From Convivina praedatoris (GTDB lineage: Bacteria > Bacillota > Bacilli > Lactobacillales > Lactobacillaceae): a stretch of 64,000 nucleotides of DNA. Within the stretch, counting starts at the first letter, position 1. Each line of letters begins with the position of its first letter. Below are positions 16,244 to 24,445 of this stretch, one piece after another. The stretch lies in assembly GCF_933208505.1 (NCBI RefSeq), contig NZ_CAKOEU010000003.1; one strand, written 5' to 3'. A program made the translations under genes and the position numbers. Below the pieces are notes generated by a model. It was not told the origin of the DNA, made no database searches, and saw only the letters and a program-made list of their open reading frames with translations.

Positions 16244-17728
16244 CTATTCTTTGTAGTAGCCGGATGCTGTCCCCTGTAGATTACTGTATAAATTCGTATT
16301 GCGAGCATCAAAATCTAACAAACACTGTACATTGTCAAGATTTGGCTCATAACTTTGTACGGGATCATCGATAATATTTTGGGCTGCTTCATCAAAACTG
16401 GCATATTCACCCTGTTGGACTAGGACCGAAATCAAAGCTCCAATAGCTGTTGATTCAACGCTGGCGGTCTTATGAACGGGCATATTGTAAGCATCGGCTT
16501 GCATTTGATCCATGACCTTACTGTTTGTTAGGCCACCACTAATAATAACCGAAGAAATTGGCCCATTAGCTTTGAAGATTCCTAAACCTTTATTAATTTC
16601 AACAAAGAGACTGGCCATCAAGGCATAAAGCATATCTTTTCGTCGAGTAGAAAGCCCAACGTTAGAAAATGCTGCCCGAATATGTGTATCGTATACCCCA
16701 ATCGATTTTCCTTTGTGGAATGGTAGAACCGCTAAATTAATATGTTGACCATAGCAATCACTCAAATCTTGATTTAGTTTATCAAAATCACGTTCACCAT
16801 AAAAATTATCGATAAACCAATTTAAAATTGAAGAACAAGCCAGCAAGTCAATTTCTAAAATATATTTATTCGGATTAGCCGAAGTATTATAGATGATATT
16901 TCCGTCTAATATCTTAGGTAAGACATCCACATTTTTGATTAGATAGCCACCCGTACCGGTATTAATTGAAACTTCATCATTGGTAATACTTCCTGAACCT
17001 ACAGCCGCACACTGCTGATCTCCACCAGCTGAAATTACGGGAATGCCCTTTTTTAAGCCAGTTTTTTGAGAAAATTCTTCCGTAATATAGCCACAAACAT
17101 CTCCAGGGGCTGTGATTTCAGGCATCTTATTAACATCCAAGCCTAAAATTTTAAACAAATCCTGATCCCAAGTTAAATCATGAATGTTCATTAAGTTCGT
17201 CCGGCTACCATAGGTCGTGTCCGTCGTATAGGTCCCTGTCATTTGGTAGAGCAATAAAGACGGAATGTTTAACATCTTGTCCGCTTCAGTATATATTTCA
17301 GGACTTTGGTACTTAACCCAGCAAATTTTAGCCCCTAAGTACACGGCATTTAAACGACTCCCTGAGCGTTGTAAGAAGAAATCATCATAGTCACGGTACT
17401 GGTCCAAAATCTTATTAACCCGGGTGTCTTGCCACATAATTGTTTGGGCAATTGGCTGACCACCCTTAGTTGGAATTAAGGATGAACGTTGTGAAGTCAT
17501 TGAAATTGCTTTAATTTCATAAGCGTTATCGCGGGCAAAAAGCGTACATTGCGCAATGATTTTAATCAGTAAATCGATAAAAATTTGTGGATCTTGGGTT
17601 ACCGAACCGTCTGGTAAATATTCGGGCTTATAAGTTTGACTAACTTTATAGATTATCTTACCCGTCTTATCGTAAATGATACCGCGGATACTTGACGTAC
17701 CAATATCAATAATTAAGTAGGTGTTCAT
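16244..17728 (-). CDS. FGGY-family carbohydrate kinase, probably pentulose kinase
   Basis: Sugar kinase of 494 aa with the actin-like ATPase fold. It shows the phosphate-1 motif LIIDIGTSSIRGIIYD (residues 5-20), MTSQRSSLIP, the substrate-loop MWQDTR, the family signature AGGDQQCAAVGSG and the phosphate-2 motif INTGTGGYL. The adenosine motif SSVIISGGLTNSKVMDQMQADA appears late. The substrate cannot be read off. With UlaE and UlaF encoded next door, L-xylulose or L-ribulose would feed into D-xylulose 5-phosphate, which suggests an L-xylulokinase-like role. It is preceded by a TATAAT and a cre site, so CcpA repression is expected. Confidence 0.88.
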   Translation of the reverse strand: MNTYLIIDIGTSSIRGIIYDKTGKIIYKVSQTYKPEYLPDGSVTQDPQIFIDLLIKIIAQCTLFARDNAYEIKAISMTSQRSSLIPTKGGQPIAQTIMWQDTRVNKILDQYRDYDDFFLQRSGSRLNAVYLGAKICWVKYQSPEIYTEADKMLNIPSLLLYQMTGTYTTDTTYGSRTNLMNIHDLTWDQDLFKILGLDVNKMPEITAPGDVCGYITEEFSQKTGLKKGIPVISAGGDQQCAAVGSGSITNDEVSINTGTGGYLIKNVDVLPKILDGNIIYNTSANPNKYILEIDLLACSSILNWFIDNFYGERDFDKLNQDLSDCYGQHINLAVLPFHKGKSIGVYDTHIRAAFSNVGLSTRRKDMLYALMASLFVEINKGLGIFKANGPISSVIISGGLTNSKVMDQMQADAYNMPVHKTASVESTAIGALISVLVQQGEYASFDEAAQNIIDDPVQSYEPNLDNVQCLLDFDARNTNLYSNLQGTASGYYKE

Positions 17729-17773
17729 GCTATTTTCTCCTAATTTTTGCTATAATGACTGCACCCATATCTA

Positions 17774-17787
17774 TAAAAGCGCTTTCA
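17774..17787 (-). promoter_or_regulatory. cre site (CcpA) at the kinase promoter
   Basis: On the minus strand TGAAAGCGCTTTTA fits the catabolite-responsive element consensus. It begins at the 3' base of a TATAAT -10 (17792-17787), the usual place for CcpA to block initiation, about 50 bp ahead of the kinase start. No good -35 is present, so an activator may be needed. Confidence 0.8.
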
Positions 17788-17883
17788 TTATATTGGAAAG
17801 AAAAGCCCATCACTTTGAATAAAATGACAGGCTCATCTTTGGCCCCTCTTAAAACAACAGGGACATTATTTGTAAATCCTGAG

Positions 17884-18582
17884 TTACTCTTTTTGTCCGT
17901 AGTAGGCATGGGCACCATGCTTACGATAATAGTGTTTATCTAATAAATATTGTGGTACATGCAGTTCATTGCGCGTTAATTGCAAAGCATGGTAAGCCAT
18001 TTCAGCTGATACTTCCAAAACCTTAGCGTTATAAACCGATTTGGCCGGTGTTGCGCCCCAGGAAAAAGGTCCATGTTGACTAACCAAGGCAGCTGGTACA
18101 GCGTCGGGATCAATGCCCCGTTGGGCAAATTCTTTAACAATGACTTTACCGGTGTTTAGCTCGTAACCTTCTGCAATTTCTTGTTCATTTAGGGCTGGTA
18201 CGGCTGGAATATCACCATAAAAAGTATCAGCATGAGTCGTGCTAACGGCTGGGATATCTAATTTAGCTGCAGCAAAAGCCACTCCCCATGGTGAATGCGT
18301 GTGCGTAATGCCACCAATATTTGGAAAATGCTTGTATAAATAAGCATGGGTCGGTGTATCACTGGATGGATTCAAATTCCCTTCAACAACCTCACCGTCC
18401 AAGTTAACAACCACCATATCTTCTGGTTTCAAAGTTTGGTAATCAACGCCGGAAGGCTTAATGACAAAGAGACCCTTGCTCCGATCAATACCAGACACGT
18501 TTCCCCAGGTAAAGGTTACTAAATCAAGCGCTGGCAATTGCATGTTGGCTTGATAAACCTCTTCTTTTAATTCTTCTAACAT
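17884..18582 (-). CDS. ulaF: L-ribulose-5-phosphate 4-epimerase
   Basis: Class II aldolase/adducin-family epimerase (232 aa) converting L-ribulose 5-phosphate to D-xylulose 5-phosphate. Motifs seen are TWGNVSGIDR, GGITHTHSPWGVAFAAA with the zinc His pair, and STTHADTFYGDIP. The C-terminus is YYRKHGAHAYYGQ. It could be named araD, but the context (directly after UlaE, UlaD and UlaG) favours the ascorbate pathway role. It starts 9 bp after ulaE. Its product enters the phosphoketolase or pentose phosphate route. Confidence 0.94.
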   Translation of the reverse strand: MLEELKEEVYQANMQLPALDLVTFTWGNVSGIDRSKGLFVIKPSGVDYQTLKPEDMVVVNLDGEVVEGNLNPSSDTPTHAYLYKHFPNIGGITHTHSPWGVAFAAAKLDIPAVSTTHADTFYGDIPAVPALNEQEIAEGYELNTGKVIVKEFAQRGIDPDAVPAALVSQHGPFSWGATPAKSVYNAKVLEVSAEMAYHALQLTRNELHVPQYLLDKHYYRKHGAHAYYGQKE

Positions 18583-18591
18583 ATGACACTC

Positions 18592-19449
18592 CTACTTGTA
18601 AAAACCAGCTTGAGCTAACAAATCTTGGACAAACTGTTGTGCCTCAATCACTTGCTCAATAGCATCCGCATCATGTTCGGACCACATCTCAATCGTCAGT
18701 GTTCCTTGATAACCAATCCGCTTCAACGTTTTAAATAGACCTAAAAAGTTAACTTCTCCGCGACCAAAGGGCACGTTTTTAAATTTACCGGGCGTAGTTT
18801 CTGTTACTTTGTACGTGTCTTTAACATGAATGGCCACGATACTGTCTAAACCATCGGCCAAATCTTGCCCAGGAACATTTTCTGGCCAAGCCGAGATATT
18901 CCCTAAGTCAGGATAGGCTTGTAGCCAAGGGGATCGTACTGATTGCTTAATTTCTTGAACTTTGGCCACTGAATTAATGAAAGGATCATCCATCGTTTCA
19001 ATAGCAATCATAATTTGATTTTCAGCCGCAAAATCAACTACCCGTTGCAGATTCTCGATAAAAAGCTCCCGAGTTAAATCGTTTTTTTCGCCATAATATT
19101 CGTCATAGCCAGCGATTTGAATATTACGAATACCCAAATCACGGGCTAAAATAATGGCCTTTTGACAAATTAAATAGGACTTTTCAGCAATATCGCCCTC
19201 TTCAGATCCCAGCGGAAACTTTCTCAAACCAGACAACATCATCGTGTCAATCGGCAAATCCACGGCATACATGTCCTGAACTAAGTCCCAACGTTGCTGC
19301 CTGGTCCAATCCAAACGACCTAAACGCTCATCGGTTTCATCAACTGACATTTCAATAAAATCAAAGCCTTGGTTCTTGGCTAATTGCAATTTTTCACGCC
19401 AAGTCATGGCAAACGGTAGTGATTTTTCATTAATTCCAAGCTTTACCAT
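18592..19449 (-). CDS. ulaE: L-ribulose-5-phosphate (L-xylulose-5-P) 3-epimerase UlaE
   Basis: TIM-barrel epimerase of 285 aa in the xylose isomerase-like superfamily. Characteristic stretches are GFDFIEMSVDETDERLGRLDW, RNIQIAGYDEYYGE, IAIETMDDPFINS and YPDLGNISAW. Near the end come IVAIHVKDTYKVTETTPG and LTIEMWSEHD, which carry the metal ligands. It converts L-xylulose 5-phosphate made by UlaD into L-ribulose 5-phosphate for UlaF. It starts 5 bp after the ulaD stop, so it is in one operon. Confidence 0.95.
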   Translation of the reverse strand: MVKLGINEKSLPFAMTWREKLQLAKNQGFDFIEMSVDETDERLGRLDWTRQQRWDLVQDMYAVDLPIDTMMLSGLRKFPLGSEEGDIAEKSYLICQKAIILARDLGIRNIQIAGYDEYYGEKNDLTRELFIENLQRVVDFAAENQIMIAIETMDDPFINSVAKVQEIKQSVRSPWLQAYPDLGNISAWPENVPGQDLADGLDSIVAIHVKDTYKVTETTPGKFKNVPFGRGEVNFLGLFKTLKRIGYQGTLTIEMWSEHDADAIEQVIEAQQFVQDLLAQAGFYK

Positions 19450-19454
19450 AGTCT

Positions 19455-20093
19455 TTAGTTCCAGTACTTTTTAATCTCATCTTGGAAACTCTGAGCGGCA
19501 GCGGCTGGATCTTCTTGTCCAGTAATTGCACGACCAGCAATAAAGGTATAAACGGGCACGCCTTCAAATAACTTAATCGTATCGAGGTTTAAACCACCGG
19601 TAACTGAAACTTTGAAGCCCATTTCAATAAACTTTTTAACAATGTTTAAATCTTTTTCACCCCAAACTTCACCGGCTAACAAGGCATCACGGCTTTGGTG
19701 ATAGATGACCTGTTCAATCCCAATTTCTTTCCATTGAGCAGCACGGTCCCAGTCCCAAGCGGAATACAATTCAACTTGAATGCCGTCTAAGACTGACTTA
19801 GCTGACTTCATGGTTGCAACCGTAGCTGAATCAATGACTGTCATTAAGTCCGCCCCAGCATCTTTAGAGTTCTGAGCGACTGTTGAACCAGCATCGGCAC
19901 ACTTAGTATCTGAAGCAATAATCTTATCGGGGAACATGGCCCGCAAGACACTGATTGCTTCTTGTCCAGCTTGCAATTCCAAAATGGTTCCAACTTCAAC
20001 AATATCAACAATCGGACCAGCAAAGTGGGCAATACGTGCAGCTTCAGCTAAAGTATTTTGATCTAAGGCAATTTGTAAATTAGGCTTTCTCAT
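19455..20093 (-). CDS. ulaD: 3-keto-L-gulonate-6-phosphate decarboxylase
   Basis: OMP-decarboxylase-superfamily enzyme (212 aa) giving L-xylulose 5-phosphate and CO2. It shows NLQIALDQNTLAEA, VDIVEVGTIL, the catalytic/metal motif ASDTKCADAG (DxKxxD) and VTGGLNLDTIKLFEG with a phosphate-binding loop near the end (FIAGRAITG). It resembles hexulose-6-phosphate synthase in the same superfamily, but the flanking UlaG and UlaE genes point to the ascorbate role. It starts 11 bp after ulaG. Confidence 0.95.
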   Translation of the reverse strand: MRKPNLQIALDQNTLAEAARIAHFAGPIVDIVEVGTILELQAGQEAISVLRAMFPDKIIASDTKCADAGSTVAQNSKDAGADLMTVIDSATVATMKSAKSVLDGIQVELYSAWDWDRAAQWKEIGIEQVIYHQSRDALLAGEVWGEKDLNIVKKFIEMGFKVSVTGGLNLDTIKLFEGVPVYTFIAGRAITGQEDPAAAAQSFQDEIKKYWN

Positions 20094-20104
20094 AATATTT
20101 CTCC

Positions 20105-21178
20105 TTACAAGAATGATGGGAATGGTAGGTCGTTGTCCTTAGAGAAGACATCGGCAAAACCACGGTCATAGTGGAATTGAATCTTATTTTTATCCTGAGG
20201 GAAGGTATAACTTCCACCAACCTTCCAAACGAATGGATGGAACTTATAGTCCAAGGTATCCTTCTTCATCGCCCACAACTTCACGATTTCTTGTGGGTCA
20301 GCATCAAAGTTTGACCAGATATCGTAGTGAACTGGAATGACAACCTTAGTTTTCAAGTCTTCGGCTGAACGTAATACATCAATCGAAGTTACCTTATCGG
20401 TAATACCACGGGGATTTTCACCATAGTTGATGATTTCCACATCGACATCATTTTCGTTACCGTGCTTAGCAAACATGTTTGACATGTGTGAATCAGCAGC
20501 GTGGTAAAGATTTCCACCAGAAGTCTTCAACAAGTAGTTAACGGCAATTTCATTCATATCCTGTGGCAATGAGCCCTTAATCGTTACATCGGAATCAACA
20601 GTTAAGAGAGCAGTCCGGTCAAAGGCTTCCAAAGCTTTGATCGTAACGGACTTAATCTTAACTTCATCCCCAGGGTGGACAACGATGGTCCGATCACTAG
20701 GTACGCCCCAGCTCTCCCAAATATCAACAACTGCTTGAGGGCCGATAAATTTGGTTTCAGGACCGCTATTTTGTAAAACGGCGGCAGCGGTATTGATATC
20801 CAAATGGTCCGAGTGAATGTGGGTTACTAGTAAGGCATCAACATTCTTAACCGCATATGGATCAATCACAAAGGGTTGCAAGCGCAAGTTAGGTTGCAAG
20901 TTTTGCACCCCGCTCATGCGCATCATTTGATGGCCATCCTTCATCTTGCCGTTACCGTGGCTTTGCTTACCAGTACCATTCCAAAGATCAACCAAGATAT
21001 TGGTATCTTCATGGGTCTTCAACCAAATACCATTGTTAGCCAACCACCACATCCGGAAATTGCCTTCAGGTACTTTTGAAGCTTCAATTTCTTCATTCAA
21101 CCAAGTTCCCCATTCAGGGAAAGTATTTTGAATCCAATTCTCACGAGTTGCTTCTTGAATATTCTTTGGCTTTGCCAT
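20105..21178 (-). CDS. ulaG: L-ascorbate-6-phosphate lactonase
   Basis: Metallo-beta-lactamase-fold lactonase (357 aa) opening the ring of L-ascorbate 6-phosphate. The metal motif is THIHSDHLDIN, with the further His in YHAADSHMSN and VVIPVHYDIWSNF. The N-terminus ENWIQNTFPEWGTWLNEEI and the LVDLWNGTGKQ stretch are typical for UlaG. It heads the ulaG-ulaD-ulaE-ulaF unit. AAAGGA precedes the ATG. Transcription likely starts at the operator-overlapped promoter 21251-21279, with a cre-like site downstream. Confidence 0.96.
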   Translation of the reverse strand: MAKPKNIQEATRENWIQNTFPEWGTWLNEEIEASKVPEGNFRMWWLANNGIWLKTHEDTNILVDLWNGTGKQSHGNGKMKDGHQMMRMSGVQNLQPNLRLQPFVIDPYAVKNVDALLVTHIHSDHLDINTAAAVLQNSGPETKFIGPQAVVDIWESWGVPSDRTIVVHPGDEVKIKSVTIKALEAFDRTALLTVDSDVTIKGSLPQDMNEIAVNYLLKTSGGNLYHAADSHMSNMFAKHGNENDVDVEIINYGENPRGITDKVTSIDVLRSAEDLKTKVVIPVHYDIWSNFDADPQEIVKLWAMKKDTLDYKFHPFVWKVGGSYTFPQDKNKIQFHYDRGFADVFSKDNDLPFPSFL

Positions 21179-21219
21179 AATAAATTTCCTTTCAGTTCAC
21201 ACTCAGTAGCGTTTTGTCA

Positions 21220-21233
21220 TGTAAGCGCATACC
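21220..21233. promoter_or_regulatory. cre-like site in the ulaG leader
   Basis: TGTAAGCGCATACC agrees with the cre consensus except at the last positions. It lies between the ulaG promoter and its start codon, consistent with CcpA roadblock repression. Confidence 0.5.
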
Positions 21234-21250
21234 TTCTTGGCGACAACTGA

Positions 21251-21279
21251 ATTATCAAATAAACAAAATAAAAAAAACA
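21251..21279 (-). promoter_or_regulatory. ulaG promoter (activator-type)
   Basis: -35 TGTTTT (21279-21274), 17-bp spacer, -10 GATAAT (21256-21251): the same sequences and spacing as the ulaC promoter. Confidence 0.65.
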
Positions 21280-21319
21280 GTCTCATTTGCTCACAAAGAG
21301 ACTGCTTGAATGAGACTGT
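21277..21319. promoter_or_regulatory. Dyad operator upstream of ulaG
   Basis: Perfect inverted repeat ACAGTCTCATT (21277-21287) and AATGAGACTGT (21309-21319) with a 21-bp spacer. It overlaps the -35 of ulaG and lies between ulaG and the divergent regulator gene. A partly degenerate copy with the same geometry is found ahead of ulaC. Confidence 0.75.
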
Positions 21320-21397
21320 TGAGCCTATTCGTTAGGCTATATACTTTAGATAGATTAATCAACTTTTCCTTTTATAGGAGCTGTGGAGGACCTTTGA

Positions 21398-22903
21398 ATG
21401 CAACTAACAGACCTAGTTTATTCAAACTTTATTGGCTATTTAGCCACTCAAATTAAGTTACCCCGGGTGAGTATTATTTCTAATCAGTTAAACCTGTCAA
21501 ACCGCAAGGTTTATTCCCTACTTCAAAAAGCTAATTTAGAATTAAAATCATCACATCAAACTTTTTTGGCAACTGGCCAAGAAATTTCTAAAGATCAAAT
21601 TACGATTTTACAAAGAAAACTATTAAAATATCCGGTTACCGACAGCATTAATTCTTATCAACGCCAGTTAATGATTGACATTTGTATGTCCCTACCTAAT
21701 CAAAAATGGACGATTTCTAAATTTCAAATGGTTTTTGAAGTTTCTAGAAATACCATTTTACGAGATATTGCCAAGCTCAAAGAACGTAAGAATTTCAGTC
21801 CAGTCTTTAATAAAAAAGATGGCTTCACCTATAGCGAATCCATCTATTCTCTGCTGGTTCATGCCTACAATAAACTAGTATTACTGCAACATCAGCATGG
21901 TTCCTTAGCCTATTTTGTCAGTACATTGTATGATGATGTCAACTACCAAGATTACTTATCAATGAGTGAAGGGCTGCAAAAGGAATATCAAAAATTACTG
22001 GGTAAAACGATATCAGGTGCTAGTGCCTTAACTCTCTCGGTTTTTATCGTCTTGGCTTCCTTGTATGAAACGGCCCATCCAATTCAATCCCCAGATGAAA
22101 TTTTTAATAGTCAAGACATCCAGGCCCTGACCAGCCGGCAAGAATTCAATGTTATTCAACAGTTCATGCCAATTGTTACCCAGGTAACTGAAAGCAATAT
22201 TTCGGAATCGCTACAATTATTTTTAACCCTGCAGTTACTTAGTTTAACCAAAGAACATGATGGTCACTTCAATGCCCAGTCCTTTCAAGATTTACTAATT
22301 TTAAGTGAACAAATTGTAGATTCTTTTTTGGCAATGTCTGGTACTGATATTAATAATAATCGCGTAGAAAAAAATCAACTAGTACGGGAAATTCAAACTC
22401 AATTGAAGCCGTTTTGGTTTGCTACTCGTTTTCAAAGCGTGAACGTTCACGAATATTTGTACCATGAATCTCACTTTGAAAAGTATGTGCAAGAGGCACT
22501 TACTCAAGAAAAATCATTAAATTTGTATCATAGTTTATTTCCGATGGGTCTTTCCAATGATCAGATTACGATTTTGGCCATGATTTTGTACAACTACAAT
22601 CTCAATCATCGGCCGATTAAAAAGTTAAATTTACTGATTTTAACTTCCCTGCCGGTCTATAGCCAAAATCTAATTAAAGCCTTTATTGAAAAATGTACGT
22701 TGGTACCAGTGAATTTAACCCTTAAAAGTTTAAATAATTATGATTACATTACTAACTATGTCGAATCCTACGATTTAATCATTACCGAATCAATGGAAAT
22801 TAAGCTTAATTCCCCAACTTTTTTAATCGGAAACGAGTTAACCAATAGGGAATTAAACCGTCTCAAGAATGTCTTATCTCAAATTTATTTAACGGAGGCC
22901 TGA
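21398..22903 (+). CDS. PRD-type transcriptional regulator of the ula locus
   Basis: Protein of 501 aa resembling BglG/MtlR-type regulators. Two helix-turn-helix regions are visible: about residues 20-45 (RVSIISNQLNLSNRKVYSLL) and about 100-130 (WTISKFQMVFEVSRNTILRD). A long helical region follows that fits a degenerate PRD. The C-terminal 100 residues (KLNLLILTSLPVYSQNLIKAF) resemble an EIIB-like domain, without the EIIA domain of full-length MtlR or LicR proteins. It is divergent from ulaG with the dyad operator between them. GGAGG lies 9 nt before the ATG. Its role as ula activator is inference from context. Confidence 0.75.
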   Translation: MQLTDLVYSNFIGYLATQIKLPRVSIISNQLNLSNRKVYSLLQKANLELKSSHQTFLATGQEISKDQITILQRKLLKYPVTDSINSYQRQLMIDICMSLPNQKWTISKFQMVFEVSRNTILRDIAKLKERKNFSPVFNKKDGFTYSESIYSLLVHAYNKLVLLQHQHGSLAYFVSTLYDDVNYQDYLSMSEGLQKEYQKLLGKTISGASALTLSVFIVLASLYETAHPIQSPDEIFNSQDIQALTSRQEFNVIQQFMPIVTQVTESNISESLQLFLTLQLLSLTKEHDGHFNAQSFQDLLILSEQIVDSFLAMSGTDINNNRVEKNQLVREIQTQLKPFWFATRFQSVNVHEYLYHESHFEKYVQEALTQEKSLNLYHSLFPMGLSNDQITILAMILYNYNLNHRPIKKLNLLILTSLPVYSQNLIKAFIEKCTLVPVNLTLKSLNNYDYITNYVESYDLIITESMEIKLNSPTFLIGNELTNRELNRLKNVLSQIYLTEA

Positions 22904-22905
22904 TA

Positions 22906-23736
22906 ATGTCAGCTATTAAACTTATTGCCCTAGATATGGACAACACCCTACTTCTTCCCGATAAAACCTTATCCAATCAAAATCAAAAAGTGTTAACGGC
23001 TCTACAAAAAAAGGGGATTAAAATCGTCCTTACCACCGGACGTCCCTTTCCCAATGTTAAGCCCTTTATTGAACCACTCAATTTAATTAATGATGACTTC
23101 GTAATTTTATTTAACGGCTCCCTAATTCTAGATCTAGCCGCCCAAGAACCCTTATTTAATCAGCCTTTTTATTTAGATGAATTATCCTCCGTCTTAAATC
23201 TAATTCATAATTTAAATTTGCCAGTGGATTTAATTAGCCAGGATCACGTTTATGCCATCAAAGAATATGGTCAATCAGCCTATATTGATTTTGTTGGCAA
23301 TCTAATCGATTATAGTCTCACGGGACTGGACCAAATTCCGATGGGCACAACCTTTAATAAATTTCTCGTTTGTGCCGATGAAAGTCAATTGGATTATCTA
23401 GAGGACGTACTAGCCAAAACACCAATATTGACTAAGAATTTGAATATGATGCGTTCGCGGCGAACTCTATTGGAATTCATGCCCAAGGGCGTTGACAAGG
23501 GCAATGCCTTAAAATATCTCTTGCACCATCTTGGCTTGAAGCCGGCTAATTTAATGGCTTTTGGTGATGAGGAAAACGACCGTTCGATGCTTCAACTGGC
23601 CCATGTCAGTGTTGCAATGGATAATGCCATTCCCAGTATCAAAGCCATCACAACTGATGTAACTAGCAGTAATGCCGATGACGGAGTTGCCCAGTTTTTA
23701 ACTAAATATTTCAAACTTGAATCGTTTCAATCATAA
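22906..23736 (+). CDS. Cof-type HAD-IIB hydrolase
   Basis: Sugar-phosphate/phosphoglycolate-type phosphatase (276 aa). HAD motif I is ALDMDNTLL (residues 8-16), motif II TTGRPF, motif III the Lys of KGVDKGNALK, and motif IV FGDEENDRSMLQ. The cap is type IIB. The ATG lies 2 bp after the regulator stop with GGAGG inside the regulator end, so the two are translationally coupled. The substrate is unknown; a role in removing sugar phosphates from the ula pathway is a guess. Confidence 0.9.
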   Translation: MSAIKLIALDMDNTLLLPDKTLSNQNQKVLTALQKKGIKIVLTTGRPFPNVKPFIEPLNLINDDFVILFNGSLILDLAAQEPLFNQPFYLDELSSVLNLIHNLNLPVDLISQDHVYAIKEYGQSAYIDFVGNLIDYSLTGLDQIPMGTTFNKFLVCADESQLDYLEDVLAKTPILTKNLNMMRSRRTLLEFMPKGVDKGNALKYLLHHLGLKPANLMAFGDEENDRSMLQLAHVSVAMDNAIPSIKAITTDVTSSNADDGVAQFLTKYFKLESFQS

Positions 23737-23771
23737 CTAGACCATTGATTTTTTAAAAATTACAAATTGGT

Positions 23772-23800
23772 TTGTATTACAATTGGTATAGCTATATAAT
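23772..23800 (+). promoter_or_regulatory. Promoter of the nucleotidase gene
   Basis: -35 TTGTAT (23772-23777), 17-bp spacer, -10 TATAAT (23795-23800). Predicted start near 23807, downstream of the TTG that would begin the longest reading of the gene. Confidence 0.75.
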
Positions 23801-23806
23801 ATCCTT

Positions 23807-23849
23807 GTTCTCCTTATTAAAAAGCTCGAATAAGGATAAGGAGGTATTA
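23807..23849 (+). promoter_or_regulatory. 5' leader with SD-sequestering alternative hairpins
   Basis: CTCCTTAT (23810-23817) can pair with ATAAGGAG (23836-23843), which contains the SD AAGGAGG (23838-23844). Alternatively CCTTATT can pair with the nearer AATAAGG (23829-23835), leaving the SD free. The two helices are mutually exclusive. Confidence 0.5.
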
Positions 23850-24443
23850 ATTATCAAACTTAAATTATTTTTAGATATGGACAATACCATTGTTGATACC
23901 CTACCCGTTTTAAATCAAAGTAATCACGATTTAGACCAGTATGGGGTCACTAAACCCGATCAAATTCCCGGGATTTTTCGTAACTTAGCTAGCCTTCCGG
24001 GATCTATTGACGGTATTAACCAACTAACTAAATATTACGACCTCTACATTTTATCAACGGCACCTTGGTACAACTCTAGTGCCTGGCAGGATAAATTAGA
24101 ATGGTTGGCTGAACATTTTGGCAACGATGCTAGGAGTCCTTTTTATAAAAAGGTCGTGCTAGCTCATCAAAAGGATTTAGTCAAAAATAGCGACGCCATT
24201 TTACTTGATGACCGCCCCTATCATGGAGCTAGTGCTTGGAATGACGCCCAACTCGACAGTTTTTGGCTTCAGTATGGCTATGATCAGCACTTAGTTTGGC
24301 AAGATCAATTAGTTCCTTTCTTAATTGAAATTGCCAAAACACCGGGAAATAGCTTACACAGCCGAATCAATACCGCTAATCACAACCATCACTACGACTT
24401 GCATAGCCCCAATGATGACTTTAAAAAAGAAGGATGGGAATAA
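23850..24443 (+). CDS. 5'(3')-deoxyribonucleotidase (NT5C-type HAD), apparent AUU start
   Basis: HAD phosphatase of about 197 aa resembling cytosolic 5'(3')-deoxyribonucleotidases. The nucleophile motif is FLDMDNTIVDT, followed by ILSTAPW (motif II), and LLDDRPYHGASAW (motif IV). No ATG, GTG or TTG in frame gives a start between the promoter and the nucleophile motif. The consensus AAGGAGG (23838-23844) is 5 nt ahead of ATT at 23850, then ATC. The first in-frame ATG (23877) would remove the catalytic Asp. The upstream TTG at 23772 lies within the -35 element. Initiation at AUU is therefore inferred. Confidence 0.78.
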   Translation: MIKLKLFLDMDNTIVDTLPVLNQSNHDLDQYGVTKPDQIPGIFRNLASLPGSIDGINQLTKYYDLYILSTAPWYNSSAWQDKLEWLAEHFGNDARSPFYKKVVLAHQKDLVKNSDAILLDDRPYHGASAWNDAQLDSFWLQYGYDQHLVWQDQLVPFLIEIAKTPGNSLHSRINTANHNHHYDLHSPNDDFKKEGWE

Positions 24444-24445
24444 AA

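Noticed and set aside
17730..17918. 62-codon frame on the minus strand between ulaF and the kinase
   Set aside because: It overlaps the end of ulaF and runs through the promoter and cre site; it has no SD and no family match.
21322..21340. AGCCTA/TAGGCT hairpin before the regulator as a terminator
   Set aside because: It is short and has no T-tract after it.
23772..23850. TTG start at 23772 for the nucleotidase gene
   Set aside because: That TTG is itself the -35 element of a good promoter, so it cannot be in the mRNA; the SD near 23840 points to a start at 23850.
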